From: Lysobacter silvisoli
GTDB lineage: Bacteria > Pseudomonadota > Gammaproteobacteria > Xanthomonadales > Xanthomonadaceae
Direction: 5' to 3'
NCBI RefSeq assembly: GCF_003382365.1
Contig: NZ_QTSU01000001.1
Span: forward strand, 248,001 to 312,000
Length of the DNA: 64,000 bases
The notes below the pieces were generated by a model, which was given only the letters and a program-made list of their open reading frames with translations, searched no databases and was not told the origin of the DNA. The number at the start of each line of letters is the position of its first letter. Position 1 is the first letter of the stretch. Shown here in pieces: positions 35,363 through 44,840 of the stretch. Both the position numbers and the translations under genes were made by a program.

Positions 35363-36259
35363 TCAATCCATGAACAAGGAACGATGCGCGGAGACGCCCG
35401 CCAGCATGCCCGCCGCCACCGCCGTCGCCACGCTGGCCATCGCCATGCTCGCGTCGCCCGCCGCGAACACGCCAGGGACGCTGCTGCGCTTGGTGTCGTC
35501 CACGCGCAGCAGGGGCCCCCAGGGGCCGTCGTCGTACTCGCAGCCCAGCTGCTCGGCCAGGGCACTGCTGGGATGGATCGTCGGCGCCACGAACAGGCCG
35601 GCCAATTCCACTTCGCGCCCGTCTTGCAGGCGCACCGCCGACAGCGCATCGCCTTCGCCCAACACCTCCACCACGGGGCTGGGTTCGATACGCACGCCGC
35701 GCGCGGCCAGTTGCGCAGCTTCTTCCGCAGTGGGTTCGAATTGCCCCTGGGTGAAGTAGGTGGTCGGCCCCCAATCGGGGACGAGCAAGGCCTGATGCAT
35801 CGACGTGGCCTTCACGGCTAGCACGCCCAGCGGCCGCTGTTCGAATTCGTAGCCATGGCAATAGGGGCAATGCACCACGCTGCGGCCCCAGCGTTCGCGC
35901 AGGCCGGGAATCGGCGGCAGTTCGTCGCGCACGCCGGTGGCCAGCACCAGCCGCTGCGCGCTCAGGCGGCGGCCGTCGGACAGGGTTAGCGCGAAGCCGT
36001 TGCCGTCGCGCTGCGCCTGCACCGCTTCGGCGGCGATGAAGTCGACGGTGGGGTAGGCCGACAGCTGCAGCACCGCCTGGTCCAGCATGTCCTGCGGCGC
36101 CCAGCCGTCCATGCCGAAGAAGCCGTGCGAATGGCCGGCGTAGCGGTTGCGCGGGCGGCCCGCGTCGATCACGGCCACGCGCCGGCGCGCGCGCGCCAGC
36201 GGCATGGCCGCGGCCAGGCCGGCGTAGCTGCCACCGACCACGATGACTTGGTAGTCCAT
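35363..36259 (-). CDS. Thioredoxin-reductase-like FAD/NAD(P) disulfide oxidoreductase
   Basis: A 298-residue low-molecular-weight flavoprotein. FAD binding is at VIVVGGSYAGLAAAM (about 6-20), the second GxGxxG-like region lies near residues 140-160 (LGVLAVKATSM, degenerate), and GVFAAGDASMAMAS binds the FAD ribityl region at the C-terminus. The redox site is C131-P-Y-C134 (VVHCPYCHGYEF), where TrxB has CATC. Relatives include gliotoxin/holomycin-type dithiol oxidases and ferredoxin-like TrxR homologues, so thiol chemistry on a small molecule is possible. Start 36259 has GGAG upstream. It is divergent from an Rrf2 regulator. Confidence 0.85.
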   Translation of the reverse strand: MDYQVIVVGGSYAGLAAAMPLARARRRVAVIDAGRPRNRYAGHSHGFFGMDGWAPQDMLDQAVLQLSAYPTVDFIAAEAVQAQRDGNGFALTLSDGRRLSAQRLVLATGVRDELPPIPGLRERWGRSVVHCPYCHGYEFEQRPLGVLAVKATSMHQALLVPDWGPTTYFTQGQFEPTAEEAAQLAARGVRIEPSPVVEVLGEGDALSAVRLQDGREVELAGLFVAPTIHPSSALAEQLGCEYDDGPWGPLLRVDDTKRSSVPGVFAAGDASMAMASVATAVAAGMLAGVSAHRSLFMD

Positions 36260-36315
36260 AAACGCTCCTGGGTGAGGGCTGCGGCGCGGCTGCGCCGCTT
36301 CACGTATCAACTGAA

Positions 36316-36367
36316 GTTACGTTTTAGCACCGCCCGGCGCGTTCATGCAACTATATTTGTTACGTAA
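36316..36367. promoter_or_regulatory. Candidate Rrf2 operator between the divergent TrxB-like and rrf2 genes
   Basis: The word GTTACGT occurs twice in the same direction (36316-36322 and 36359-36365), the second inside the palindrome TTACGTAA (36360-36367). Both lie in an AT-richer segment between the two starts at 36259 and 36416. Confidence 0.5.
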
Positions 36368-36415
36368 TACGGCCGCGCTGTTAAGATCGCCCCGAACCCC
36401 GAGCAGGACCGCGCG

Positions 36416-36871
36416 ATGCGCAACGACAACCGGCTTTCGCGCATGCTGCATGTGCTGATCCACATGGCCCAGCATCCCGAGCCGGTGACCTCCGAATTCA
36501 TCGCCGGCATCCTCAGCACCAACGCGGTGGTGGTGCGGCGGACCATGGCCGGATTGCGCGAGCAGGGCTATGTGCGCTCGGTGAGGGGGCACGGCGGCGG
36601 TTGGACCCTGGCCCAGCCGCTGGACGGCATCAGCCTGCTCGACGTGTACCGTGCCATCGGCGAGCCGCCGGTGTTCGCGCTGGGCCTGTCCGACGACCAC
36701 GCGCGCTGCCTGGTCGAGCAGGGCGTCAATGCCGCGCTGCGCGGCGCGCTGGACGAGGCGCGCGAGCGTTTGCTGGCGCGTTTCGCCGCGACCAAGCTGG
36801 ACGGCATCGCCCGCGATTACGAAGCGCGCATGGCCCAGCACCCTGGCTTCAAGCCACGCTGGGAGCGCTGA
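36416..36871 (+). CDS. Rrf2-family transcriptional regulator
   Basis: A 151-residue repressor-type protein with the N-terminal winged helix MLHVLIHMAQHPEPVTSEFI and AVVVRRTMAGLREQGYVRS, then the wing GHGGGWTLAQPLDGISLLDVYRAI (cited here as two parts, residues 58-81). Only one cysteine (C98) is present, so the three-cysteine [Fe-S] site of IscR/NsrR is absent. A thiol-based or ligand-based sensor is more likely. It faces the TrxB-like flavoprotein gene and is the obvious regulator of it and of itself. Confidence 0.92.
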   Translation: MRNDNRLSRMLHVLIHMAQHPEPVTSEFIAGILSTNAVVVRRTMAGLREQGYVRSVRGHGGGWTLAQPLDGISLLDVYRAIGEPPVFALGLSDDHARCLVEQGVNAALRGALDEARERLLARFAATKLDGIARDYEARMAQHPGFKPRWER

Positions 36872-36928
36872 AGCGCAACGGGCCGCGCCCTCGCGGACGC
36901 GGCCCGTGGTGAACGACTGGCGTCGCGC

Positions 36929-37639
36929 TCAGTCCTTGCCGAACCAGCGGTAGATCACGCCGCCGAGCAGCCCGCCCAGGATCGGCGCCAGCCAGAACAG
37001 CCACAGCTGCGAGATCGCCTGCGAACCGGCGAACAGGCCCACGCCGGTGGAGCGCGCCGGGTTCACCGAGGTGTTGGTGACCGGGATGCTGATCAGGTGG
37101 ATCAGGGTCAGGCCCAGGCCGATGGCGATGGGCGCGAAGCCGGCCGGCGCGCGCGGGTGGGTGGCGCCCAGGATGATGACCAGGAACATCGCCGTCATCA
37201 CCACTTCGCACAGGAACGCCGCGGCCACCGAGTAACCGCCGGGCGAATGCGCGCCGTAACCGTTGCTGGCGAAGGCGCCGGCGGCGTTGGGGTCGACCGA
37301 GAATTCCGGATTGCCCGAGGCGATCTGCCACAGCACGAAGCCGGCGAAGATCGCGCCCAGCACCTGGGCCACGATGTAGGGCAGCAGGTCCTTGCCGGCG
37401 AAGCGCCCGCCGGCCCACAGGCCGAAGCTCACCGCCGGATTGAAGTGGCCGCCGGAGATATGGCCCAGCGCGTAGGCGCCGGTCAGCACGGTCAGGCCGA
37501 AGGCCAGCGACACGCCGAGCAGGCCGATGCCCAGCGGATTGCCCACGCCGCCGAAATTGGCCGCCAATACCGCGCTGCCGCAACCGCCGAGTACCAGCCA
37601 GAACGTGCCGATGAATTCGGCGCCGAGTCGCTTGATCAT
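36929..37639 (-). CDS. aqpZ: Aquaporin Z
   Basis: A 236-residue inner-membrane water channel with six membrane segments and two NPA half-helices: [17 protein letters not shown] and [14 protein letters not shown]. The aromatic/arginine filter residue is the Arg in NPARS. Length and N-terminus ([20 protein letters not shown]) match AqpZ closely. The start at 37639 is set by AGGAGG seven bases upstream; upstream in-frame ATG codons have no support. It is convergent with the rrf2 gene. Confidence 0.96.
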   Translation of the reverse strand: MIKRLGAEFIGTFWLVLGGCGSAVLAANFGGVGNPLGIGLLGVSLAFGLTVLTGAYALGHISGGHFNPAVSFGLWAGGRFAGKDLLPYIVAQVLGAIFAGFVLWQIASGNPEFSVDPNAAGAFASNGYGAHSPGGYSVAAAFLCEVVMTAMFLVIILGATHPRAPAGFAPIAIGLGLTLIHLISIPVTNTSVNPARSTGVGLFAGSQAISQLWLFWLAPILGGLLGGVIYRWFGKD

Positions 37640-37809
37640 GATCTTCCTCCTGGATGACGGATCGAACTTCGGGGATGTGGCGCGGGCCGCGCGCGCAGGC
37701 GCCTCCGCGCCCACGCACAAAGTACGCCGGTCGCGCGAGCGCGCCTAGCCTGGGTGGGGAGGGACATAAGCTGCGGCGGCCGGTTCGCGGCCGCCGCAGC
37801 GTCATCGGA

Positions 37810-38268
37810 TCACTTGCTGCTCAGTCGCGCGGACGGAAACCGCAAGCCCTGGGTGAGGTTTTGGATCTCGCCCAGCTGGGCCGGGTTGGCGGCCTGCAGC
37901 CAGATGTGGGCGACGCGGCCGTCGCCGAGTTCCAGCAGGGTTTCGCGCACCTGTACATCGGGTTTGCCCGCCAGTTCGCCGCGGTACCAGTACATCGGTT
38001 TGCCGTCGATGGTGCCGGCCTCGGCGCGGTCGCCGCGCTTGGGCACGAACGGCGACTTGGCCGCGATGTACATACCGAAGGCTTCGCTGCCGTCCTCGCG
38101 CAGGGCGCGGCAGAAATCGGAACCGGCGTTGGCCTTGTGGTCCCAGGCCAGTTGCGACGAAGGCGGCAATTGCGGGCAGCCGTCCTGGCTTTGTGCCTGC
38201 ACGCTTCCGGCGTACAGGAGCCCGACGAGCACGGGCAGGATCGACATGCGGCATGCCGGCACTTTCAT
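37810..38268 (-). CDS. Secreted hypothetical protein with two cysteines
   Basis: A 152-residue protein with a signal peptide (cleavage near VQAQS, residue 24). The mature part contains two cysteines (about 31 and 53), likely a disulfide, and alternates short hydrophobic strands with charged turns, ending in GEIQNLTQGLRFPSARLSSK. I do not recognise a family. It is followed after about 170 bases by aqpZ in the same direction, but its own promoter region upstream (38269-38418) suggests independent expression. Confidence 0.7.
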   Translation of the reverse strand: MKVPACRMSILPVLVGLLYAGSVQAQSQDGCPQLPPSSQLAWDHKANAGSDFCRALREDGSEAFGMYIAAKSPFVPKRGDRAEAGTIDGKPMYWYRGELAGKPDVQVRETLLELGDGRVAHIWLQAANPAQLGEIQNLTQGLRFPSARLSSK

Positions 38269-38418
38269 GACTGTTCCCCCTAGTGGCCACGCGACGAGAA
38301 TCGTGACCTGCGTCAGAACATAAGGCAGTTCCGGGGGATTGACAAATCCTGTGGTTTCGGATGCAACTGAATGGGCGCCTGGCGGTCCCGACCCCCTCGC
38401 AGGCGGGGTCGGCGGGGC

Positions 38419-39279
38419 TCAGCGCTCCGGCAGGGGGATGAACTCGTGCTCGCCCGGGACCTGGCCGAAGCGGCCCTGCTGCCAGTCCTCCTTGGCCTGC
38501 TCGATGCGCTCGCGCGAGCTGGACACGAAGTTCCACCACAGGTGGCGCGGGCCGTCCAACGGCTCGCCGCCCAGCAGCATGGCCTTGAGCGGGCTGCGTG
38601 CGCGCAGCACCGGGCGGGTGCCCGGGTCCAGCACCACCAGGTGCTTCTCCGGCAGGTCGGCGCCGTCGAGCTGGGCCGCGCCTTCCAGAATATAAAGCGC
38701 GCGCTCGGCGTGGCTGTCCTCGATCGCCAGTTCGGCGTCCGGGTCCAGGTCGATGGCCACGTACAGGGTGTCGCTGAACACCTTCACCGGCGCTTCCTCG
38801 CCGAAGCCGCGGCCGGCGACGATGCGCAGCCAGGCGCCGTCGCGGCGCTGCTGCGGCAGGCTTGCGGCGGGGTGGTGGTGGAAGGCCGGCGCGGTTTCCT
38901 CGAACGAGCGCGGCAGCGCCACCCAGGTCTGCATGCCGTGCAGCGGGTGCTCGCCCTCGCGCAACAGCTGCGGGGTGCGCTCGGAATGGGCGATGCCGCG
39001 GCCGGCGGTCATCCAGTTCACGTCGCCGGGGGCGATGTCCTGCGCGCTGCCCAGGGTGTCGCGGTGGTGGATGCGCCCCGACCACAGGAAGGTGACCGTG
39101 GCCAGGCCGATATGCGGGTGCGGGCGCACGTCGATGCCGTGGCCGGGTTCGAACACGGCCGGGCCCATGTGATCGACGAAGACGAAGGGCCCGACCGAAC
39201 GCGCCTGGATCGAGGGCACCGCGCGGCGCACCTGAAACCCGCCCAGGTCGTGGACGCGGGGGGCGATGATCGTGGTCAT
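38419..39279 (-). CDS. Pirin-family protein, copy 2
   Basis: A 286-residue bicupin protein of the pirin family. The N-terminal cupin contains HPHIGLATVTFLWSGRI and GDVNWMTAGRGIAHSERTP. The C-terminal pirin_C domain has a RALYILEGAAQL strand and ends with SRERIEQAKEDWQQGRFG, the usual terminal helix. This ending is the fuller type found in human pirin-like bacterial proteins. Copy 1 at 34209 shares the first cupin but is more diverged in the second. A metal (Fe) binding function and a flavonoid dioxygenase or redox role are the family options. Confidence 0.92.
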   Translation of the reverse strand: MTTIIAPRVHDLGGFQVRRAVPSIQARSVGPFVFVDHMGPAVFEPGHGIDVRPHPHIGLATVTFLWSGRIHHRDTLGSAQDIAPGDVNWMTAGRGIAHSERTPQLLREGEHPLHGMQTWVALPRSFEETAPAFHHHPAASLPQQRRDGAWLRIVAGRGFGEEAPVKVFSDTLYVAIDLDPDAELAIEDSHAERALYILEGAAQLDGADLPEKHLVVLDPGTRPVLRARSPLKAMLLGGEPLDGPRHLWWNFVSSSRERIEQAKEDWQQGRFGQVPGEHEFIPLPER

Positions 39280-39457
39280 GGGACGGCTCCGGTGGACTGT
39301 GCAGGCGCCATCGTGTCACGGCCGCGGCGACGGCGGCGGCCGCGGCGCGCAACGGGCTGTTGCGGCGGCGGGCATGGTGGCCGCCGCGGGCGTCCGCACT
39401 GGCCGGCGCCGGCGCGCGCCGACTAAGCTGCGGCTTCCGTCCGCGTGGGGAACCTGC

Positions 39458-40801
<1,344 letters not shown>

Positions 40802-40818
40802 GCCGGCGCGCGCCTGGC

Positions 40819-41193
40819 TCAGGGCGCGGCGGCGATGCGCAGCGTCGCCGCCGGCGCCTCGCCCGGCGCCAGCTGCTGCAGTTCGAAATCCCAGCCGCCG
40901 GCGCTGAGCCGGGTCGTGCGCTCGGTGTTGAACGCCAGCGGCAAGGCTTCGCCCTGCGCGGGCTTGAGTTCGAAGTTGACGTCGGCGTCGCCGGCGCGGA
41001 TGCACTGCACGTTGGGCGGGCAGCGCGAGTCGTTGCTCACGCCCAGGTAATGCAGTTGCGAGCGGTCGGACAGGGCGATGCTCTCGCCGGGCTTCAGGAT
41101 CGCGGTGCGCTCGCCCGCGGGGCCGGTGCCGCCGCCGGCGGCGCAGGCGGACAGGGCGGCGAGCGAGAACAGGGCGGCGAACAGTCGGGTCAT
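40819..41193 (-). CDS. Small lipoprotein (unknown function)
   Basis: A 124-residue predicted lipoprotein (lipobox LSAC, Cys about 18). The mature part is beta-rich (SIALSDRSQLHYLGVSNDSR) with two further cysteines in RCPPNVQCIRAGD, a short loop that probably forms a disulfide. The motif CPxxVQCIRAG is seen in small Xanthomonadaceae proteins of unknown role. Start at 41193 is chosen for the signal; the upstream extension lacks one. Confidence 0.72.
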   Translation of the reverse strand: MTRLFAALFSLAALSACAAGGGTGPAGERTAILKPGESIALSDRSQLHYLGVSNDSRCPPNVQCIRAGDADVNFELKPAQGEALPLAFNTERTTRLSAGGWDFELQQLAPGEAPAATLRIAAAP

Positions 41194-41251
41194 GGCGCGG
41201 GCGCTGCGTGGGGGTGGCCGGATCGTAACGCAAGCCACCGCAACACCGCCT

Positions 41252-41596
41252 TCACCGCGCGGCGGCCGCCGCGCGCCCGCGCCGGCGCGCCAGCCCGATG
41301 CCGGCGGCGATGGTCACGGCCGCCAGCACGGCCGGCGCCAGCACCATGCCCAATACGCGCTGACTGTGCTCGCGCAGCGCCACCGGATCGGGCCCGGCAT
41401 AGCGCATCGGATCGATGAAGGTGATCTGCGCCCAGTAGGCGAAGGCCGCGGCGGTGGCGGCGACCGCGAGCAGGGCGATCAGCCGCGGCGCGGCGGCGTA
41501 AGGGCCGGCGCCCAGAACGCGGTGGGCGGCGAAGCTGGCGACGTAGTAGACGCCGGCATAGGCCAGCAGCGCAGTGAGAAACAACACGCCGTGCAT
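41252..41596 (-). CDS. Small integral membrane protein (unknown function)
   Basis: A 114-residue protein with three hydrophobic segments (about 4-26, 37-58 and 83-104) and a basic C-terminal tail ([11 protein letters not shown]). Between TM2 and TM3 there is a short periplasmic or cytoplasmic loop with DPMRYAGPDPVALREHSQR. No family is recognised. It lies between the lipoprotein gene and nfi in the same direction, separated by about 60 and 130 bases. Confidence 0.65.
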   Translation of the reverse strand: MHGVLFLTALLAYAGVYYVASFAAHRVLGAGPYAAAPRLIALLAVAATAAAFAYWAQITFIDPMRYAGPDPVALREHSQRVLGMVLAPAVLAAVTIAAGIGLARRRGRAAAAAR

Positions 41597-41723
41597 GGTT
41601 CGTGTCCTTACGGGTTGCGTATCGCGGCGAGCTTAGCCGCACGTTCCCGCCGGCGATGGCGCTGGACATGCGCTAGCGCCAAGACGTGGCTGCGCCGCGC
41701 CGAAACGGTGCCGGTTGCGCGCC

Positions 41724-42398
41724 TTATTTCGTATCGCGGCGCGAGGCCAGGCGGTCGGCCAGGCGCGTGGGTTCGGGCAGGCGGTAGCCGCGCAGGCAAC
41801 GCAGCACCTGCGCCACGGCCGTCTCCATCGATACCTTGTGCCCGGGCGAGACGATCAGCGGCAGGCAGCGCGCCTTGCTGCGCAGCACGGTGCCGATGAC
41901 GCGGCCGCGGTAGCGCAGCGGCGAGCGGTCGCCGGGCGTCGGCCCCGGCGGTTCGTGCTGCCCGGCCAGCACCTTCTTGGCCACGCCGATGCTGGGCAGG
42001 CCGGTGGCCACGCCGAAATGCGCGGCGATGCCCAGGCCGCGCGGATGGGCGATGCCGTGGCCGTCGACGAAGACGAGGTCGGGCTGGCGTTCGAGCCGGT
42101 CCAGCGCCGCCAGCAAAGCGGGCAGTTCGCGGAAGCTCAGCAGGCCCGGGATGTAGGGCATGCGGGTGGGGATGCGCGCGACCTGCGACTCCAGCGGCTG
42201 CAGCGTGTCCGCGTCCAACACCACCGCGGCCGCGCGCGTGGTCGCGCCTTCGTCTTCGAAACCCACGTCGAAGCCGGCGAGATAGCGCAGCGGAGCGGGC
42301 AGCTCGTCCTGCAGCGACACCTGCTGCGCCAGCGTTACCTGCAAGGCGCGCGCGGCGGCGACGTCGCCATCCCACTCCGGCAGCGCCGGCACGGCCAT
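41724..42398 (-). CDS. nfi: Endonuclease V (deoxyinosine 3' endonuclease)
   Basis: A 224-residue DNA-repair nuclease that cuts one base 3' of deoxyinosine. The three acidic metal ligands are in [10 protein letters not shown] (Asp), [17 protein letters not shown] (Glu) and [16 protein letters not shown] (Asp). The conserved lysine-containing segment [11 protein letters not shown] follows. The start at 42398 shares one base with the histidine phosphatase stop (TGATG), indicating translational coupling. Length is normal. Confidence 0.95.
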   Translation of the reverse strand: MAVPALPEWDGDVAAARALQVTLAQQVSLQDELPAPLRYLAGFDVGFEDEGATTRAAAVVLDADTLQPLESQVARIPTRMPYIPGLLSFRELPALLAALDRLERQPDLVFVDGHGIAHPRGLGIAAHFGVATGLPSIGVAKKVLAGQHEPPGPTPGDRSPLRYRGRVIGTVLRSKARCLPLIVSPGHKVSMETAVAQVLRCLRGYRLPEPTRLADRLASRRDTK

Positions 42399-42901
42399 CA
42401 GTAGCGCGTCTGGCTCAGGGTGGCGCGGCCCTGGGCGTCGAAGGAGATGCCGATGCGGCGGTCGAACTCGTCCTCGGCCATCGGCGCCACCTCGCAGCCG
42501 CACAGCGCGGCTGCCAGTTGCGGCACGGTGTTGCTGTGGCCCACCACCAGCACGCTGCCTTGCGGGTGGTCGCTGCGCAGGCGCGCGGCCAGTTCGGTGG
42601 GCGGGGACTGGGCGTTGTAGATCGTCAGCGCAAGACGATGGCCATCGGCGCTGGGCTGCGCGGTCTCGCGCGTGCGCCGGTAGTCGGTGCTGTAGACGGC
42701 GACGAGCTTGCCCTTGCCCAGGTCCGACGCCAGGCGTTGCGCACGGGCCTGGCCGGCGGCGCTCAGGTGCGGATCGCGCGGGTCGTCGCTGCCCTTTTCG
42801 GCGTGGCGCACCAGCACGAATTCGGACACGGGTGCGGTCGCGGTCGGCGCGCTGGCGCAGGCGGTCGACAGGCAGAGCAGGGCAGGCAGCAGGAATCGCA
42901 T
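42398..42901 (-). CDS. Histidine phosphatase (SixA/PGM-like) lipoprotein
   Basis: A 167-residue protein with a probable lipoprotein signal (LSTAC, Cys about 14). The phosphatase core contains [20 protein letters not shown] (phospho-accepting RHxE motif), [15 protein letters not shown], and [13 protein letters not shown] (second catalytic His). This is the short SixA-like type but located outside the cytoplasm, so SixA-type dephosphorylation of HPt proteins is unlikely. It is translationally coupled to nfi. Confidence 0.88.
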   Translation of the reverse strand: MRFLLPALLCLSTACASAPTATAPVSEFVLVRHAEKGSDDPRDPHLSAAGQARAQRLASDLGKGKLVAVYSTDYRRTRETAQPSADGHRLALTIYNAQSPPTELAARLRSDHPQGSVLVVGHSNTVPQLAAALCGCEVAPMAEDEFDRRIGISFDAQGRATLSQTRY

Positions 42902-42914
42902 GGTGTCGGTTCTC

Positions 42915-43331
42915 TTATTCGTCCAGCAGCGCGGCGCCCGCGCGCGCGATTTCGCCGTCCTGTACCGCCGGCGCACCGGACACGCCGATCGCGCCGACGA
43001 GCTGGCCGCGGTGCAGCAGGCACACGCCCCCTTCCAGCGGCAGCGACCGCGGCAGGCCCAGCACCACGTGCTGCCCTTGCGCCAGCAACTGCTGGTGGAA
43101 GACCGTGTCGCGGCGGTAGTTGGCCGAATGCTCGGCCTTGCCGATGGCGACCGTCACGCTGGCATTGGGCGTGCCGTCCATGCGCCGGAACAGCAACAGC
43201 CGCCCGGCTTCGTCGACGATCGCTATGGCCACCGCATGCCCATCGTCGCGCGCCTTCGCTTCCGCGGCCTGCGCGATGCGCTCGGCGGCGGCCAGCGTGA
43301 GGACGGTGCGGGTGGAGAGCAAGTCGTGCAT
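42915..43331 (-). CDS. GlcG/HbpS-like (DUF336) protein
   Basis: A 138-residue protein of the GlcG/HbpS fold. Signature segments are GHAVAIAIVDEAGRLLLFRR, DGTPNASVTVAIGKAEHSA, and GAIGVSGAPAVQDGEIARAG at the end. Family members bind haem (HbpS) or have unknown roles near glycolate oxidase genes. The start at 43331 is the first ATG of the fold. It probably leads the unit with the phosphatase and nfi. Cassette E lies upstream. Confidence 0.88.
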   Translation of the reverse strand: MHDLLSTRTVLTLAAAERIAQAAEAKARDDGHAVAIAIVDEAGRLLLFRRMDGTPNASVTVAIGKAEHSANYRRDTVFHQQLLAQGQHVVLGLPRSLPLEGGVCLLHRGQLVGAIGVSGAPAVQDGEIARAGAALLDE

Positions 43332-43419
43332 GGGCGGTGATTGGGTGGGGATGTCGAATCGTACGCGCAATAGGGCTTGGCTGGAGTGGGCTTTGGGTGA
43401 CGACGATGGTGGTGGGCGG

Positions 43420-43912
43420 CCCTCACCCCAACCCCTCTCCCGTAAACGGGAGAGGGGCTAAAGCAAAGCGGCGTCGGATCTGTCCCCTCTCCCGCTTGCG
43501 GGAGAGGGTTAGGGTGAGGGGATGAGCGCAGCGAATGCTCTTGATCCTCGCTCGGGCACCGAACTCGCAGTGCCAATGGAAGACCCGTAGGGCGGCGCAC
43601 AGGACGTGCGCCGTTTTCCGCTCGGGCAGGAGGCCCGATCGGAAAATCCCCGCGCAAACTCCGATCTCGCACGGGAGCTCTGTCCAAGGACAGCGTTTTT
43701 CTTTGGTTACTTTCTTTTGACGCTTATCAAAAGAAAGTGACCCGGCCGCTTGCGGACGGAAGCTGTTGCTGTTGCTTGAAGGCAAGAGCAAATCCCCCTC
43801 AATCCCCCTTTTTCAAAGGGGGAAGACAGGCAAAGGGCGGAAGCAGGAGGAGCGAGGGGTTGCGACGTAGGTGCGGATTCGCGGTCGCAGCTTGCGCAGC
43901 TCCTACAGGGGG
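43420..43912 (+). repeat. Composite hairpin repeat cassette, copy E
   Basis: Plus-strand copy. The first hairpin has the CCCGT-AA-ACGGG version, as in copy D. Then follow the second hairpin, the GGCGCAC hairpin (43593-43611), the CGGGC/GCCCG hairpin (43623-43637), an extra small hairpin GTCCAAGGAC near 43682-43691, the AT-rich palindrome (43705-43742), the CTGTTGCTGTTGC block, the CCCTTTTTC/AAAGGG hairpin, and one REP unit at the right end (about 43874-43909). Confidence 0.9.
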
Positions 43913-43929
43913 CTGGCGGGGCTGTGTGG

Positions 43930-44838
43930 CTATGAGCGCAGCGCGTTGGGGATGTAGAGGCGCATCGACAGGTCTTCCAGCGGCGCATCGCCGCCCGGTA
44001 TCGCCGCCACCCACGCGCTCAGGCGCTGCCGGGTCACACGCTCGCCCTCGACCCACAGCGTGGGCCCGGCGAACGCCGAATCGCCGCCGGCCTTGGGCTG
44101 CAGATCGCGGCCCTGGACGACGATCCCGGCCAGGCCCCAGCGCTCGCCGTCGTGCCAGAACACCGGGCCGCCGCTCATGCCGCTGAGATTGTTCGCGTCC
44201 ACCGGCGCATCCAGCTCGTGGATCATGCGCAGATAACGGCCGTCTATCGTGGTCAGCGCGGCTACAGCCTCGACGAAGCGCACCACCAGCGTCGCGATCA
44301 ACTCGTTGCGCGGGCGCAGGCGGCGGCCGGCTTCGACGTAGCCGGCGGCGACCGCGGTCTGGCCGCGACGGTCCTCGTCGCCGTCCGCGTCCAGGCGCTC
44401 GAACGGAATGGCGCGCGCGCCGAAGCGAGCCGGCAGCCCGTCGGCCACCCGCGCGATCGCCGCGTCCGGCGCGGGCTCGCCCGCGTGGTCGGCGGGCACG
44501 GCGTAAAAACGGGCGTTGACGTGGATGTGGTCGTCGCCGTGCGGCACGAACAATTGCGGCCGTTGCCGTTCCGGGAAATCCACGCCGTGGCGCTGCAGGT
44601 TCGAAGCGCGTTCGCGCTCGCGCAGATCCTGCAGCGCCTGGATCACATGGCGGCAGGTCAGGGCGTACGTCGCTCCCTGATACGACACGAAGGTCAAAGT
44701 GCCGTTGCGCAGCAGCGCCTGCTCGCCGTCCTCGCTGCGCAGGGTCGGGTCTTGCAGCTGCAACTGCATGCGGTCGCCGATGAACACCGGCGCGCAATAG
44801 GCGCGCGTCTCGACCTCGTCCTGCGCCCCGTCCACCAC
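43930..44838 (-). CDS. Trypsin-fold serine protease-like protein encoded behind mfd
   Basis: A 302-residue protein without signal peptide or membrane segment. A chymotrypsin-type triad is visible: His64 in ALTCRHVIQAL, Asp125 in PAPDAAIAR, Ser222 in NLSGMSGGPVFW. The spacing and the GxSGGP motif match trypsin-like peptidases. The N-terminus reads like a cytoplasmic protein. It starts two bases after the mfd stop, so it should be co-expressed with the repair factor. The link may be incidental or may mark a stress-response protease. Proteins of this form are often labelled only as hypothetical or trypsin-like. Confidence 0.78.
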   Translation of the reverse strand: MVDGAQDEVETRAYCAPVFIGDRMQLQLQDPTLRSEDGEQALLRNGTLTFVSYQGATYALTCRHVIQALQDLRERERASNLQRHGVDFPERQRPQLFVPHGDDHIHVNARFYAVPADHAGEPAPDAAIARVADGLPARFGARAIPFERLDADGDEDRRGQTAVAAGYVEAGRRLRPRNELIATLVVRFVEAVAALTTIDGRYLRMIHELDAPVDANNLSGMSGGPVFWHDGERWGLAGIVVQGRDLQPKAGGDSAFAGPTLWVEGERVTRQRLSAWVAAIPGGDAPLEDLSMRLYIPNALRS

Positions 44839-44840
44839 GC

